From: Betaproteobacteria bacterium | GTDB taxonomy: Bacteria > Pseudomonadota > Gammaproteobacteria > Burkholderiales > Rhodocyclaceae | DNA length: 9,211 nt | Reading direction: 5' to 3' | Assembly: GCA_025997095.1 (NCBI GenBank) | Contig: BNUD01000095.1 | Coordinates: 1 to 9,211, forward strand | Shown: piece after piece, positions 1 through 6,149 of the stretch | Layout of the letters: each line of letters opens with the position of its first letter | Position numbering within the stretch: the first letter of the stretch is position 1 | The notes under the pieces: generated by a model | The model's database searches: none | What the model was told of the DNA's origin: nothing | Seen by the model: the letters and a program-made list of their open reading frames with translations, nothing else | Made by a program: the position numbers and the translations under genes

Positions 1-431
1 TGGTCTGTGTCGAGGATTTGCAGGTGAAGAACATGTCCCGTTCTGCCTCCGGCACGGCAACTGCGCCGGGTCAAAACGTGCGGGCGAAATCAGGGCTGAA
101 CAAGTCCATCCTCGACCAGGGCTGGTTCGAGTTCCGCAGGCAGTTGGACTACAAACTGGCTTGGCGGGGCGGCTGGCTTGTCGCTGTACCGCCGCAGAAC
201 ACCAGTCGGACGTGTCCATCTTGTGGGCATGTGTCGGCTGAGAAGCGCAAGACGCAAGCGAAATTCGCCTGTGTCGAATGCGGATTCGAGGAAAACGCCG
301 ATGTCGTCGGCGCAATCAACATACTGGCGCGGGGACACCGCGTGGCAGCCTGTGGAGAGGTGGCGCGGTCAGGCTCCTCTATGAAGCAGGAACCCGTCGA
401 AGCGACTCATCCCGGCTTAATGCCAGAGTGA
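1..431 (+). CDS. tnpB: TnpB, RNA-guided endonuclease of an IS200/IS605 element (C-terminal part, 5' end outside window)
   Basis: TnpB is the RuvC-type, omega-RNA-guided DNA nuclease encoded by IS200/IS605 elements; it cuts DNA at the excised donor site and so helps the element persist. The reading frame enters at base 3 and already reads VCVEDLQVKNM, the conserved second RuvC motif with catalytic Glu at bases 12-14. A C4 zinc ribbon follows: CPSC (Cys codons at 213 and 222) and CVEC about 16 residues later. The third RuvC motif, ENADVVGAINIL, comes next with its catalytic Asp at 300-302. All landmarks of an intact TnpB C-terminus are present and in order, so this part is not visibly decayed. 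The stop (TGA, 429-431) lies 13 bases before the right-end hairpin. The start codon and first RuvC motif lie upstream of the window. Confidence 0.92.
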   Translation, partial: VCVEDLQVKNMSRSASGTATAPGQNVRAKSGLNKSILDQGWFEFRRQLDYKLAWRGGWLVAVPPQNTSRTCPSCGHVSAEKRKTQAKFACVECGFEENADVVGAINILARGHRVAACGEVARSGSSMKQEPVEATHPGLMPE

Positions 432-474
432 GCGCCGTAGGAATCCCCCGCCTTTAGGCGGGGGAGGATGTCAA
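300..474 (+). ncRNA. Probable omega RNA (reRNA) of the TnpB element
   Basis: In this family the guide RNA scaffold is made from the 3' end of tnpB and the right end of the element, and its guide is the flanking DNA just beyond. Here the terminal stem (445-464) and the conserved tail ending TCAA at 471-474 are visible, so the scaffold should stop at 474 and the guide should start at 475 (ATCGCAAAGAACAAAGCC). The 5' boundary at 300 is only a guess from the usual overlap with the tnpB 3' end. Assignment is by family analogy and shape, not by a covariance model. Confidence 0.55.
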
Positions 475-529
475 ATCGCAAAGAACAAAGCCGCGCGGCA
501 AGATCAGGGGCATTGAGTACACAACCCTG

Positions 530-566
530 TGCTACACTTATTTATGTGTTCCCGCGCATACGAGGA
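530..566 (+). promoter_or_regulatory. Extended -10 promoter and ribosome binding site of the RHH antitoxin gene
   Basis: TGCTACACT at 530-538 fits an extended -10 element (TGn before TACACT). No good -35 lies at the usual spacing. AGGA at 563-566 is 8 bases before the ATG at 575 and is a convincing Shine-Dalgarno. The ACACA/TGTG half-sites around 519-531 could be an operator for autoregulation, but the symmetry is imperfect. Confidence 0.45.
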
Positions 567-574
567 TTTTCCCC

Positions 575-934
575 ATGTCCCTGGCTACCCGTAATGTCAA
601 TTTCACTGGCTCTGTTGACCGCGATTTATTGAAGCGCGCCAAAATTGTCGCGGCGCAATTCGATACTTCCGTCAACGCCCTGTTCAACACCCAACTACGC
701 TATCTGGTTGAAACCGTTGAAAGCGCGGACGAACAAAAGAATACCAATTACACCACCTTGCTGAATTTTTCTCTCGGCAGGCTGAATTATCCGGATACCC
801 TGAAAGCGTTGAGCTTGGATTCCAAAGAAGACCTGTTTTTGCTCATGGCGCAGGCGCATCTCCCCATGCCCCGTCTGCCGCAAGCGGAAACCTTGCGCGC
901 GAAAAAAGCGTTACGGGAACTGCTAGCGAACTAA
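575..934 (+). CDS. Ribbon-helix-helix antitoxin-like DNA-binding protein
   Basis: A 119-residue protein. Residues about 8-48 read as a short beta strand followed by two helices (NVNFTGSVDRDLLKRAKIVA, then FDTSVNALFNTQLRYLVE). This is the usual ribbon-helix-helix plan of MetJ/Arc-type antitoxins that dimerise on DNA and repress their own promoter. The C-terminal half (residues 55-119) has MPRLPQAETLRAKKALRELL near its end and would be the toxin-binding part in such proteins. The start is supported by AGGA 8 bases upstream. The natural partner is probably the PIN-domain gene at 1436-2086, which in comparable loci would follow directly; here about 500 bp of foreign-looking sequence lies between them. 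Assignment to RHH is by sequence pattern; pairing is inferred from gene order. Confidence 0.7.
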   Translation: MSLATRNVNFTGSVDRDLLKRAKIVAAQFDTSVNALFNTQLRYLVETVESADEQKNTNYTTLLNFSLGRLNYPDTLKALSLDSKEDLFLLMAQAHLPMPRLPQAETLRAKKALRELLAN

Positions 935-950
935 AGCACCAAGAAATTAG

Positions 951-1083
951 CGACAGGCCTTCAGGCCTGTCGGTCAAACACGTGTTTTGGAAGGGGTTTG
1001 CATCCCCTCCCAAAACGGTCGCCGAAACCCCGGCCGTAAGAAAGGGGTTTGGCTCCAACCGCCCTAAAGGGCGGGGTTTCAAC
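951..1083 (+). repeat. Array of four hairpins, resembling an IS200/IS605 end-derived element or structured RNA
   Basis: Four stem-loops follow each other with almost no unpaired sequence. First, 951-959 with 964-972, 9 bp perfect, loop TTCA. Second, 984-996 with 1004-1016, 13 positions with one mismatch. Third, 1021-1031 with 1044-1053, 10 bp with one bulged G. Fourth, 1059-1064 with 1069-1074, 6 bp, loop TAAA, followed by GGTTTCAA. The last hairpin and its tail look like the right-end/omega-RNA terminus of IS1341-type elements (compare the hairpin and TCAA at 445-474). No tnpB is attached. It may therefore be a miniature IS200/IS605-derived element, an orphan guide-RNA-like RNA, or a leader of the gene at 1100. 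The structures are seen directly; their identity is inference. Confidence 0.6.
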
Positions 1084-1099
1084 CGGAGTTAGTTTTACG

Positions 1100-1336
1100 A
1101 TGAACACAACCACTCTTGACCATCCCTTGCCGCATAGCTACGTACCCGCAGAGATAAAAGAAGGATTAAGCCAAAATCTGATTTATTGCCGAGAAGCTAA
1201 TGCAGCAGCATTAGCAGGGGATGAAGATTCCGCATGGGCTTGGCTGTCGATGGCAACTCTTCCGGCATCTTCGACGCGCGCCCTTGCGAATATATATGGT
1301 AAGAAATTCCTCGAAGGTAAAGGGTTCGTGCTATGA
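1100..1336 (+). CDS. Small conserved-looking protein of unknown function (78 aa)
   Basis: I do not recognise this family. The 78-residue product has no membrane segment or signal peptide. It carries a hydrophilic N-terminus, then a probably helical middle (EIKEGLSQNLIYCREANAAA, LAGDEDSAWAWLSMATLPAS) and ends KKFLEGKGFVL. The ATG at 1100 is preferred over an upstream in-frame start at 1049, which lies inside the hairpin array; GGAG at 1084-1087 is 12 bases upstream, a rather long spacing. The gene overlaps the next small ORF by ATGA (1333-1336), which suggests translational coupling. By eye the base composition from 1100 to about 1430 is AT-richer than the flanks, consistent with separate acquisition. 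Protein-like sequence and coupling favour a real gene. Confidence 0.55.
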   Translation: MNTTTLDHPLPHSYVPAEIKEGLSQNLIYCREANAAALAGDEDSAWAWLSMATLPASSTRALANIYGKKFLEGKGFVL

Positions 1337-1512
1337 AGAATAGAATGCTTCTTGCACTTTCAACGAGTTTAGCCGGGGAAAAAACATCTATAGTTGCAAT
1401 GGAGTTATCTCGTCCTGGTCAAGAAAAAGAAAACTATGAATGCTGGCGAGCAACCTCTCCTGCTTCCCGATTCCGGACCGCTGATCACCCTCGCTTACGC
1501 AGGGCAACTTGA
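1333..1512 (+). CDS. Possible small ORF coupled to the preceding gene (59 aa), perhaps a truncated gene
   Basis: The ORF starts with an ATG that overlaps the stop of the previous gene (ATGA). It encodes MKNRMLLALSTSLAGEKTSI followed by VAMELSRPGQEKENYECWRA. The first roughly 40 residues read like genuine protein; from about base 1436 the frame runs through the PIN gene out of register and is probably spurious. It may therefore be the 5' stump of a gene cut by the junction with the toxin gene. I do not recognise a family. An alternative is that it is only a leader that brings ribosomes to the PIN gene start at 1436. Confidence 0.3.
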   Translation: MKNRMLLALSTSLAGEKTSIVAMELSRPGQEKENYECWRATSPASRFRTADHPRLRRAT

Positions 1513-2086
1513 TTTGCTGCTTCGCTCCAATTGGTCGCTCTGGCTCGTTGACGCGGTAGTGCACGAAGTGACACGTAACGTAACGCCAACCCGTGCAGCC
1601 ATTTCCGACTTCATTGCCCGTCATCACATCCCCACCATTGAAACCATGACCTTTCGCCATTACCGCGAGCGGATGGCTGCCGCAAGCAGCGAGGGACAAA
1701 TGCCGCGCAAGGCGGGCTTGGGCGAACTCGCCTTGCAGGAAGCCATCAACCAGCTTGCCTTGTTGGAACCGCCGCAACCCGCTGTACTCCTGTTTGAAGA
1801 CTATGAAATTGCCAGCGAAACCTTTTACCTGCCGGAAGGTACAGTACGGGTCAGTACCCGCGCATTTCTGGAAATTATGGAAGAAAACGGCTGGCTGGAT
1901 TCCGCCGCCAATGTCGAACTCGCCGCGATTCAGGCAGGTCGCCAGTTCTCACGGTTACGATTTCCCTGGTGCGGTTCAGGGCAACGCCTCAACCCGTTCA
2001 ACCACCGCCCCTTCTTCCCTCTGCACGAAATAAAACCGCACTTTCTGCCCCGCTGCCACATTCGCGCCCGCTTCCGGGTTTTTTAA
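1436..2086 (+). CDS. PIN-domain ribonuclease toxin-like protein with an aberrant C-terminus
   Basis: PIN-domain toxins are Mg-dependent ribonucleases with clustered acidic residues. The motifs are visible in order: LLLPDSGPLITLAYAGQLDL with Asp12; VDAVVHEVTR with Glu44; GLGELALQEAI with Glu97; and LLFEDYEIA with Asp122. Then come the typical closing strand and helix (GTVRVSTRAFLEIMEENGWL). The homologous-looking part stops near residue 173 (AGRQFSR, about base 1955). The remaining 43 or so residues are the antisense reading of the cusB 3' end, so the native stop was probably lost when the two regions were joined. The ATG at 1436 puts the first motif at the right distance from the N-terminus, but the Shine-Dalgarno is only a poor purine run. 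The likely antitoxin is at 575-934. Whether the extended protein folds is unknown. Confidence 0.72.
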   Translation: MNAGEQPLLLPDSGPLITLAYAGQLDLLLRSNWSLWLVDAVVHEVTRNVTPTRAAISDFIARHHIPTIETMTFRHYRERMAAASSEGQMPRKAGLGELALQEAINQLALLEPPQPAVLLFEDYEIASETFYLPEGTVRVSTRAFLEIMEENGWLDSAANVELAAIQAGRQFSRLRFPWCGSGQRLNPFNHRPFFPLHEIKPHFLPRCHIRARFRVF

Positions 2087-3424
2087 CGCGAACGGCATGG
2101 TCATCGCTGGCCACCTAAGTTCGGGGATCGGGTCGTGCGCCAATACGATTTCGGTTGTATCGACCGATTTCACCGTGCCGACGCCTTGATGCAAGCCAAG
2201 CGCGCTTTCCTTCGTGTCGTCCATGCGCGCCAGCACGCCGCGTAGCGAGGCTTCGGAGTCGAGCATGAATTGACCGGAGAGGACGATGCGTTCGCCCGCG
2301 TTCAGCGCGCCGGAGAGAATTTCTGTTTTGCCATCGACCTCGCGTCCCGTGGTGACTTCTACGGGCACGAAGCGTCCTCCATCGGCGGCGGCGATGACGA
2401 TGTGGCGTTTGCCGGTGGCGAGGATGGCGTCGGTCGGTACGAGCAGATGTTCCGCGCCTTCTGGCTGTTCCAGCCGGATTTGCGCGGCCATGCCGGGGCG
2501 CAATTTGTGGTTCGGGTTGGGGAGCGCGATCCGCGCGACGAGGGTGCGGGTGTCGCGGTTGAGTTCGGGAATCAGGGCGCTGACGCTGCCTGTAAAGATT
2601 TGTCCGGGAAAAGCGGTAAAGGAGAGCGTCGCCTTGCCGCCCATGTCGAGTCCGGCGGCTTCGGTTTCCGGCGCTTGCGCGGTAATCCAGACGACATCAA
2701 TCCCGTTGATGCGCGCCAAAGTTTGTCCGGCGTCAATGGTCATGCCCTGACGCAAATCAAATTCCGAGAGCATTCCGGCGCGGAGCGCGTGAAAGGTGAC
2801 AACGGCATTGGGCGTGCCGCGTTTTTCCAGCGCCGCGATTTGGGCGGCGGTCATCCCCAGTTGCAAGAGGCGGGCGCGGGCGGCGGCGGCGAGTTGCGGT
2901 TCGCTTCGCAACGCCAGATATTCGCCCTGCGCGGCGTACCATTCCGGCACGCGCACATCCGCCAGCGGCGTGCCTGCCGCAACCATGTCGCCCACGGCAA
3001 GCGGATAGGCGCGTTCAACGATGCCGCCCGCGCGCGCCTGCACGACGGCAACGGCGTGTTCGTCAAAACCCACGCTGCCGGAGATTTCGACGGCGGGGCG
3101 CAGCGCGCCTTTTTCCACCGTGCCGAATTTGACGCCGAGATTTTGGGTCAAGGCGGGCGACAGCGCGAAGCCAGTTGCCACGTTCGGATTTTCATCGGCA
3201 TAGCGGGGCATCAAATCCATATCCATAAACGGCGATTTGCCGGGCTGCTCAAAATGCGCTTCCGGCTTCATCGGGTCGTACCAGTAGAGGATCTGGCGTT
3301 CGGCGTGTTCCGCAGTGGTGGCGGATTCGACGGTGTGCTGCATGGCTGGTCGCCAGCCGAACAGGAAGGCGAGCGCCAATCCCAACAGCAAGCCCGCAAA
3401 AAGAGGGACGATGATTTTTTTCAT
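1976..3424 (-). CDS. cusB: Copper/silver RND efflux periplasmic adaptor CusB with C-terminal CusF-like domain
   Basis: CusB is the membrane-fusion protein linking the inner-membrane RND pump to the outer-membrane channel in Cu(I)/Ag(I) export. The 482-residue product starts with a hydrophobic anchor or signal (residues 4-24). A metal-binding segment follows at 45-75 (WYDPMKPEAHFEQPGKSPFM, then DMDLMPRY), which matches the E. coli CusB type with Met/Asp in place of Cys. Next come barrel-sandwich and beta-barrel adaptor regions (about 110-390). Residues 414-482 form a CusF-like copper chaperone domain with the expected ligands His430, Trp438, Met441 and Met443 (AHDPIPELRWPAMTMPF); E. coli encodes CusF separately. 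The start overlaps the cusC stop by four bases, so the pair is translationally coupled. No cusA follows: downstream lies the convergent PIN gene, which overlaps the last 111 bases. The gene itself looks intact. Confidence 0.93.
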   Translation of the reverse strand: MKKIIVPLFAGLLLGLALAFLFGWRPAMQHTVESATTAEHAERQILYWYDPMKPEAHFEQPGKSPFMDMDLMPRYADENPNVATGFALSPALTQNLGVKFGTVEKGALRPAVEISGSVGFDEHAVAVVQARAGGIVERAYPLAVGDMVAAGTPLADVRVPEWYAAQGEYLALRSEPQLAAAARARLLQLGMTAAQIAALEKRGTPNAVVTFHALRAGMLSEFDLRQGMTIDAGQTLARINGIDVVWITAQAPETEAAGLDMGGKATLSFTAFPGQIFTGSVSALIPELNRDTRTLVARIALPNPNHKLRPGMAAQIRLEQPEGAEHLLVPTDAILATGKRHIVIAAADGGRFVPVEVTTGREVDGKTEILSGALNAGERIVLSGQFMLDSEASLRGVLARMDDTKESALGLHQGVGTVKSVDTTEIVLAHDPIPELRWPAMTMPFALKNPEAGANVAAGQKVRFYFVQREEGAVVERVEALP

Positions 3425-4665
3425 TGCGTGGCGCTCCCCGCCGACAGAAAGTGAAGATTGGCGCGGACGGCGGCGCGTTCGGCTTCGAGGTCAAGGGCTT
3501 GAATACGGTTATTCAAATGTTTTTCCCGCGCCAAAATGAGCGCGGCGGCGGAACCGCGCCCGCCGGAAAACGCGGCTTCCGAGAGCGCGATTTTGCGCGT
3601 CAGCAGGGGCAGGATTTCCTGATTGAGGCGTTGCAAACGCAGGGTCAGCGCGGCTTCTTCCGCCAGCCATGCTTCGCGCTGACGCAAAAACTCCGCCCGC
3701 CGCATCTGGTGTTCGGCTTCGCTCTGTTCGAGCTTCTTTTGCGCCGCCGCGATGCGGGGATTTTGGCGCGAGCCTGCAAACACCGGCAGCGAAAAATTCA
3801 CTTTTGCCATCATCATCGCCTTGCCCATCGCATCCTCGCCCACGCCGAATTCCACGCTCCAATCTGAATCCTTGTCGGCGCGCGCCATTGCAAGCTCCGC
3901 CTCTGCCATGCTGATGCGCGCCTGACTGGCATTTAATTCGGCGGCATCGTCACTGAATTCGCGCGCAAACGTCGCTGGATTTTTCAACCACGCGGGCAAT
4001 TCGCCCGTTGCTTCCAGCCTCGCCTCGGTCGGCACCACCCGCTGCAGACGCGCGCGCGCCTGACGAAGATCACGGTTCAGCAGATCGACCGCCTCATCCT
4101 GCATTTGCCGGTCAAGCAGCGATTCCAGCGCGGCATCCGCGTCCGAATCCAGGCGATTGCCGCCCGCCAATGCCGCTGTAGTCGCCCGTTGGCGCAAGCG
4201 GATTTCGGCGGCGGATTTTTCCAGCAGGCTTTGCTTTTGCGTCAAAAAATAAAGCTGAATCCACGCCAGCGCCGCTTCCCTTCGGGCAGTCTGGCGCACA
4301 AATTCGCGCATCCGCCCATCCGCCGCCAGCCCCGCTTCCGCCTGCTGCCGCTCTGCCTCGCGCTTCTTCGCGGCAGGAAAATCCTGCATCAAGCCGACCA
4401 TGCGTTTTGCATCACGCAGCCGATAGCGCGTGTCGCCCTCAATGGCCATGTCATCCACCGACAACACAAGGCGCGGGTCGGGCAACTGCCCCGCCGCTCG
4501 CAACCATTCCGCTGATGCCGCCTCACCCGCCCGCGCCGCTGCCACTTCCGGCGCGGCATCGGCGCGCGCAAGGGCTTCTTCCAGAGAAAGCGCCCGCACA
4601 TCCCCGCCCGCCAGCCATGACGCCAAAAACATGCAAGACACGAATTTCCACGCCGCTTTTTTCAT
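3421..4665 (-). CDS. cusC: CusC-like outer-membrane efflux channel (TolC family)
   Basis: A TolC-family outer-membrane protein that would form the exit duct of the copper/silver efflux complex. The 414-residue product has a signal peptide (MKKAAWKFVSCMFLASWLAG with likely cleavage after Ala25, DVRA/LS). Two repeated helical segments rich in Ala, Glu, Arg and Gln follow (long coiled coils near 80-160 and 290-380), with the OEP-type opening SLEEALARADAAPEVAAARA. E. coli CusC is longer and lipidated; here there is no lipobox, so it is probably not a lipoprotein. The ATG at 4665 is chosen because the signal peptide begins there; an upstream in-frame ATG at 4704 would add 13 unlikely residues. GGGGAA lies 12 bases before the start. 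It is first in the cusCB pair, with a copper-box-like site about 70 bases upstream. Confidence 0.88.
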   Translation of the reverse strand: MKKAAWKFVSCMFLASWLAGGDVRALSLEEALARADAAPEVAAARAGEAASAEWLRAAGQLPDPRLVLSVDDMAIEGDTRYRLRDAKRMVGLMQDFPAAKKREAERQQAEAGLAADGRMREFVRQTARREAALAWIQLYFLTQKQSLLEKSAAEIRLRQRATTAALAGGNRLDSDADAALESLLDRQMQDEAVDLLNRDLRQARARLQRVVPTEARLEATGELPAWLKNPATFAREFSDDAAELNASQARISMAEAELAMARADKDSDWSVEFGVGEDAMGKAMMMAKVNFSLPVFAGSRQNPRIAAAQKKLEQSEAEHQMRRAEFLRQREAWLAEEAALTLRLQRLNQEILPLLTRKIALSEAAFSGGRGSAAALILAREKHLNNRIQALDLEAERAAVRANLHFLSAGSATQ

Positions 4666-4734
4666 GATGATGATGGATTCCCCGCAATAAGCGCCATCAT
4701 GCAAAGCCAGCGCCGACGAGAGGATGACCTGGAG

Positions 4735-4750
4735 ATTACATTTTTGTCAG
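4735..4750 (-). promoter_or_regulatory. CopR/CusR-type copper box upstream of cusC
   Basis: Read on the minus strand the site is CTGACA, five bases, GTAAT. This is, as I recall it, the CopR consensus (CTGACA-N5-GTAAT) of Pseudomonas copper operons. It lies about 70 bases before the cusC start, and a CopR/CusR-type regulator is encoded nearby at 5421-6149. I could not place a convincing -10 between the box and cusC. The sequence match is direct; regulation is inference. Confidence 0.6.
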
Positions 4751-4776
4751 GAAGGGGATGGCTTGCGACAATACAG

Positions 4777-4802
4777 ATTCTGATGCATGATTACATCAGA
4801 AT
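4777..4802 (+). promoter_or_regulatory. Inverted repeat upstream of vapB, likely VapBC operator
   Basis: Perfect 9-bp arms ATTCTGATG (4777-4785) and CATCAGAAT (4794-4802) are separated by 8 bases, 22 bases before the vapB ATG. VapBC complexes usually bind such repeats to repress their own promoter. TTGCGA at 4763-4768 may be a -35; a -10 within the repeat (TTACAT, 4791-4796) has too long a spacer, so the promoter is not defined well. Confidence 0.55.
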
Positions 4803-4824
4803 TGATGCTAACGAGGACACCACC

Positions 4825-5022
4825 ATGCGAACCACCATCACCATCGACGATACGCTGTACAACCAAGCCTTGGAAATGTCCGATCCCGACATGCCCAAAA
4901 CCGCGCTCATTCAGGAAGCCATCAAGACTTTTATTCAGGTACAGGCGGGCAAGCGACTGGCAGCGTTGGGCGGCACGCGCCCCGACATGCTGGAAATTCC
5001 GCGCCGCCGCGATGCGGCGTAA
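4825..5022 (+). CDS. vapB: VapB-type antitoxin
   Basis: A 65-residue antitoxin of the short VapB type. Residues 1-45 form a ribbon-helix-helix-like DNA-binding part opening MRTTITIDDTLYNQALEMSD, followed by MPKTALIQEAIKTFIQVQAG. The C-terminal tail (RLAALGGTRPDMLEIPRRRD) is the pattern that wraps the PIN toxin and blocks its active site. GAGGA at 4813-4817 sits 7 bases before the ATG and fixes this start over the longer in-frame reading from 4699. The toxin gene begins 15 bases after the stop. It would both neutralise VapC and, with it, repress transcription from the inverted repeat just upstream. Confidence 0.88.
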   Translation: MRTTITIDDTLYNQALEMSDPDMPKTALIQEAIKTFIQVQAGKRLAALGGTRPDMLEIPRRRDAA

Positions 5023-5037
5023 TGCGGCAATTGAGCC

Positions 5038-5415
5038 ATGAATGTCCTCGTCGACACCTCGGTCTGGGTGGCTCACTTCCGAAACCGTAACGAGCATCTC
5101 GCGCAACTGCTGCTGGATAAACGGGTACTGACGCATCCACTGGTGCGTCTTGAACTCTCTTGCGGCACACCGCCCGAACCACGCCGACTGACCTTGACCG
5201 AACTCGGCTTGCTGCCCGCGTCCCTGCATGTCGGCTGGAGCGAAGTCATGGCATTCATTGAACGCCGCAAACTCTATGGTTTGGGTTGCGGGGTAGTTGA
5301 CCTGACGCTGCTTGCCTCGACCCTGGTCACGCCGGACACCCAATTGTGGACGCTGGATAAACGCCTGGGCGAGTTGGCGGCAGCAAGTGGCGTTTTGTAC
5401 TCAAACCAAGGCTAA
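5038..5415 (+). CDS. vapC: VapC-type PIN-domain ribonuclease toxin
   Basis: A 125-residue PIN-domain endoribonuclease, the normal length for VapC. The four acidic active-site residues are all visible: Asp6 in VLVDTSVWV, Glu39 in LVRLELSCG, Asp88 in [10 protein letters not shown] and Asp107 in LWTLDKRLG. The gene thus looks catalytically intact. VapC toxins cut specific RNAs (tRNA or rRNA, depending on the subfamily); the target cannot be read from this sequence. It follows vapB by 15 bases and is followed after only 5 bases by a copper-type response regulator gene, so all three are likely co-transcribed. The module splits the normal divergent cusC / cusR arrangement. Confidence 0.9.
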   Translation: MNVLVDTSVWVAHFRNRNEHLAQLLLDKRVLTHPLVRLELSCGTPPEPRRLTLTELGLLPASLHVGWSEVMAFIERRKLYGLGCGVVDLTLLASTLVTPDTQLWTLDKRLGELAAASGVLYSNQG

Positions 5416-5420
5416 TCCCC

Positions 5421-6149
5421 ATGCGTATCCTGATTATCGAAGACGACCCCAAGACGGGAAATTATCTGCGCCAGGGCTTGCAGGAAGCCGGGTTTGGCGC
5501 GGAGTTGGCGCGCACGGGACCGGATGGCTTGCATCTGGCGCTGACCGAAGCCATTGACCTTGCGATTCTGGACGTGATGTTGCCGGGGTTGGATGGCTGG
5601 CAGATTCTGAAAACCTTGCGCGGCGCGGGCAAGAATATGCCAGTGTTATTCCTCACCGCCCGCGACCAGATTGATGACCGTGTGCGCGGGCTGGAACTGG
5701 GGGCGGACGATTATCTGGTCAAGCCCTTCGCCTTCGCGGAACTGCTGGCGCGGGTACGTACGCTCCTGCGACGCGGCAAGCGTGACGAAGCGAAGGAGGA
5801 AACGGCGCGGCATGGTTTGGAAACACGGGCCAATACGCTCGTGGTGGCGGATCTCGAACTGGATTTGCTGCGTCGCCGCGTCACCCGCGCCGGACAAAAA
5901 ATCGACCTTACCGCCAAGGAATTCGCCTTGCTCGAATTTTTTATGCGTCGTCAGGGCGAAGTGCTGCCGCGCTCGCTGATTGCCTCGACCGTCTGGGACA
6001 TGAATTTCGACAGCGACACCAACGTCATCGAAGTCGCCGTCCGCCGCCTGCGCGCCAAAATGGACGAAGCCTTCACCCCCCGCCTGATTCGCACCGTGCG
6101 GGGAATGGGGTATGTGCTGGAAGGGGATGAGGATGAATCATGCAAGTAG
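5421..6149 (+). CDS. cusR: Copper/heavy-metal response regulator (OmpR/PhoB family, CusR/CopR type)
   Basis: A DNA-binding response regulator of 242 residues. The receiver domain (1-120) has the acidic pair Asp8/Asp9, phosphorylation site Asp51 ([13 protein letters not shown]), Thr79 and Lys101 ([20 protein letters not shown]). The winged-helix effector domain (about 140-238) reads [20 protein letters not shown] and later [28 protein letters not shown]. The receiver matches the heavy-metal subgroup (CusR, CopR, SilR, CzcR) closely. Its likely target is the copper box at 4735-4750. It begins 5 bases after vapC, with no promoter of its own in between, so transcription probably depends on vapBC or read-through. 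A sensor kinase would normally overlap its 3' end. Instead only a 16-codon ORF (6139-6189) follows, so any phosphodonor must lie elsewhere. Confidence 0.92.
   Translation: MRILIIEDDPKTGNYLRQGLQEAGFGAELARTGPDGLHLALTEAIDLAILDVMLPGLDGWQILKTLRGAGKNMPVLFLTARDQIDDRVRGLELGADDYLVKPFAFAELLARVRTLLRRGKRDEAKEETARHGLETRANTLVVADLELDLLRRRVTRAGQKIDLTAKEFALLEFFMRRQGEVLPRSLIASTVWDMNFDSDTNVIEVAVRRLRAKMDEAFTPRLIRTVRGMGYVLEGDEDESCK

Larger units (their letters stand above)
1..474 (+). mobile_element. Right part of an IS200/IS605-family (IS1341-like) insertion sequence
   Basis: The window opens inside a tnpB gene and runs to a right-end signature. That signature is an 8-bp perfect stem (445-452 with 457-464, loop TTTA) followed by GAGGATGTCAA. 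This arrangement closely resembles the ISDra2 right end, where a hairpin with a TTTA loop is followed by GAGGTTCAA at the transposon boundary. By that analogy the element ends at about 474. The left end, the TAM side and any tnpA lie outside the window, so it cannot be told whether the copy is autonomous. IS200/IS605 elements make no target duplication, so none is expected. Confidence 0.8.

Noticed and set aside
441..474. Hairpin after tnpB as a simple transcription terminator
   Set aside because: The stem is not followed by a T-run and instead has the conserved right-end tail of IS200/IS605 elements.
951..1083. CRISPR array
   Set aside because: The four hairpins are all different in sequence; there is no repeated unit with spacers.
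2270..3454. Long open frame (394 codons) on the plus strand opposite cusB
   Set aside because: It is an antisense shadow of a GC-rich conserved gene; the translation is low-complexity (Gly, Arg, Phe, His rich) without family features.
4747..5343. 198-codon minus-strand frame across vapB and vapC
   Set aside because: It lies antisense to two clear toxin-antitoxin genes with matching motifs and ribosome sites; no protein family features.
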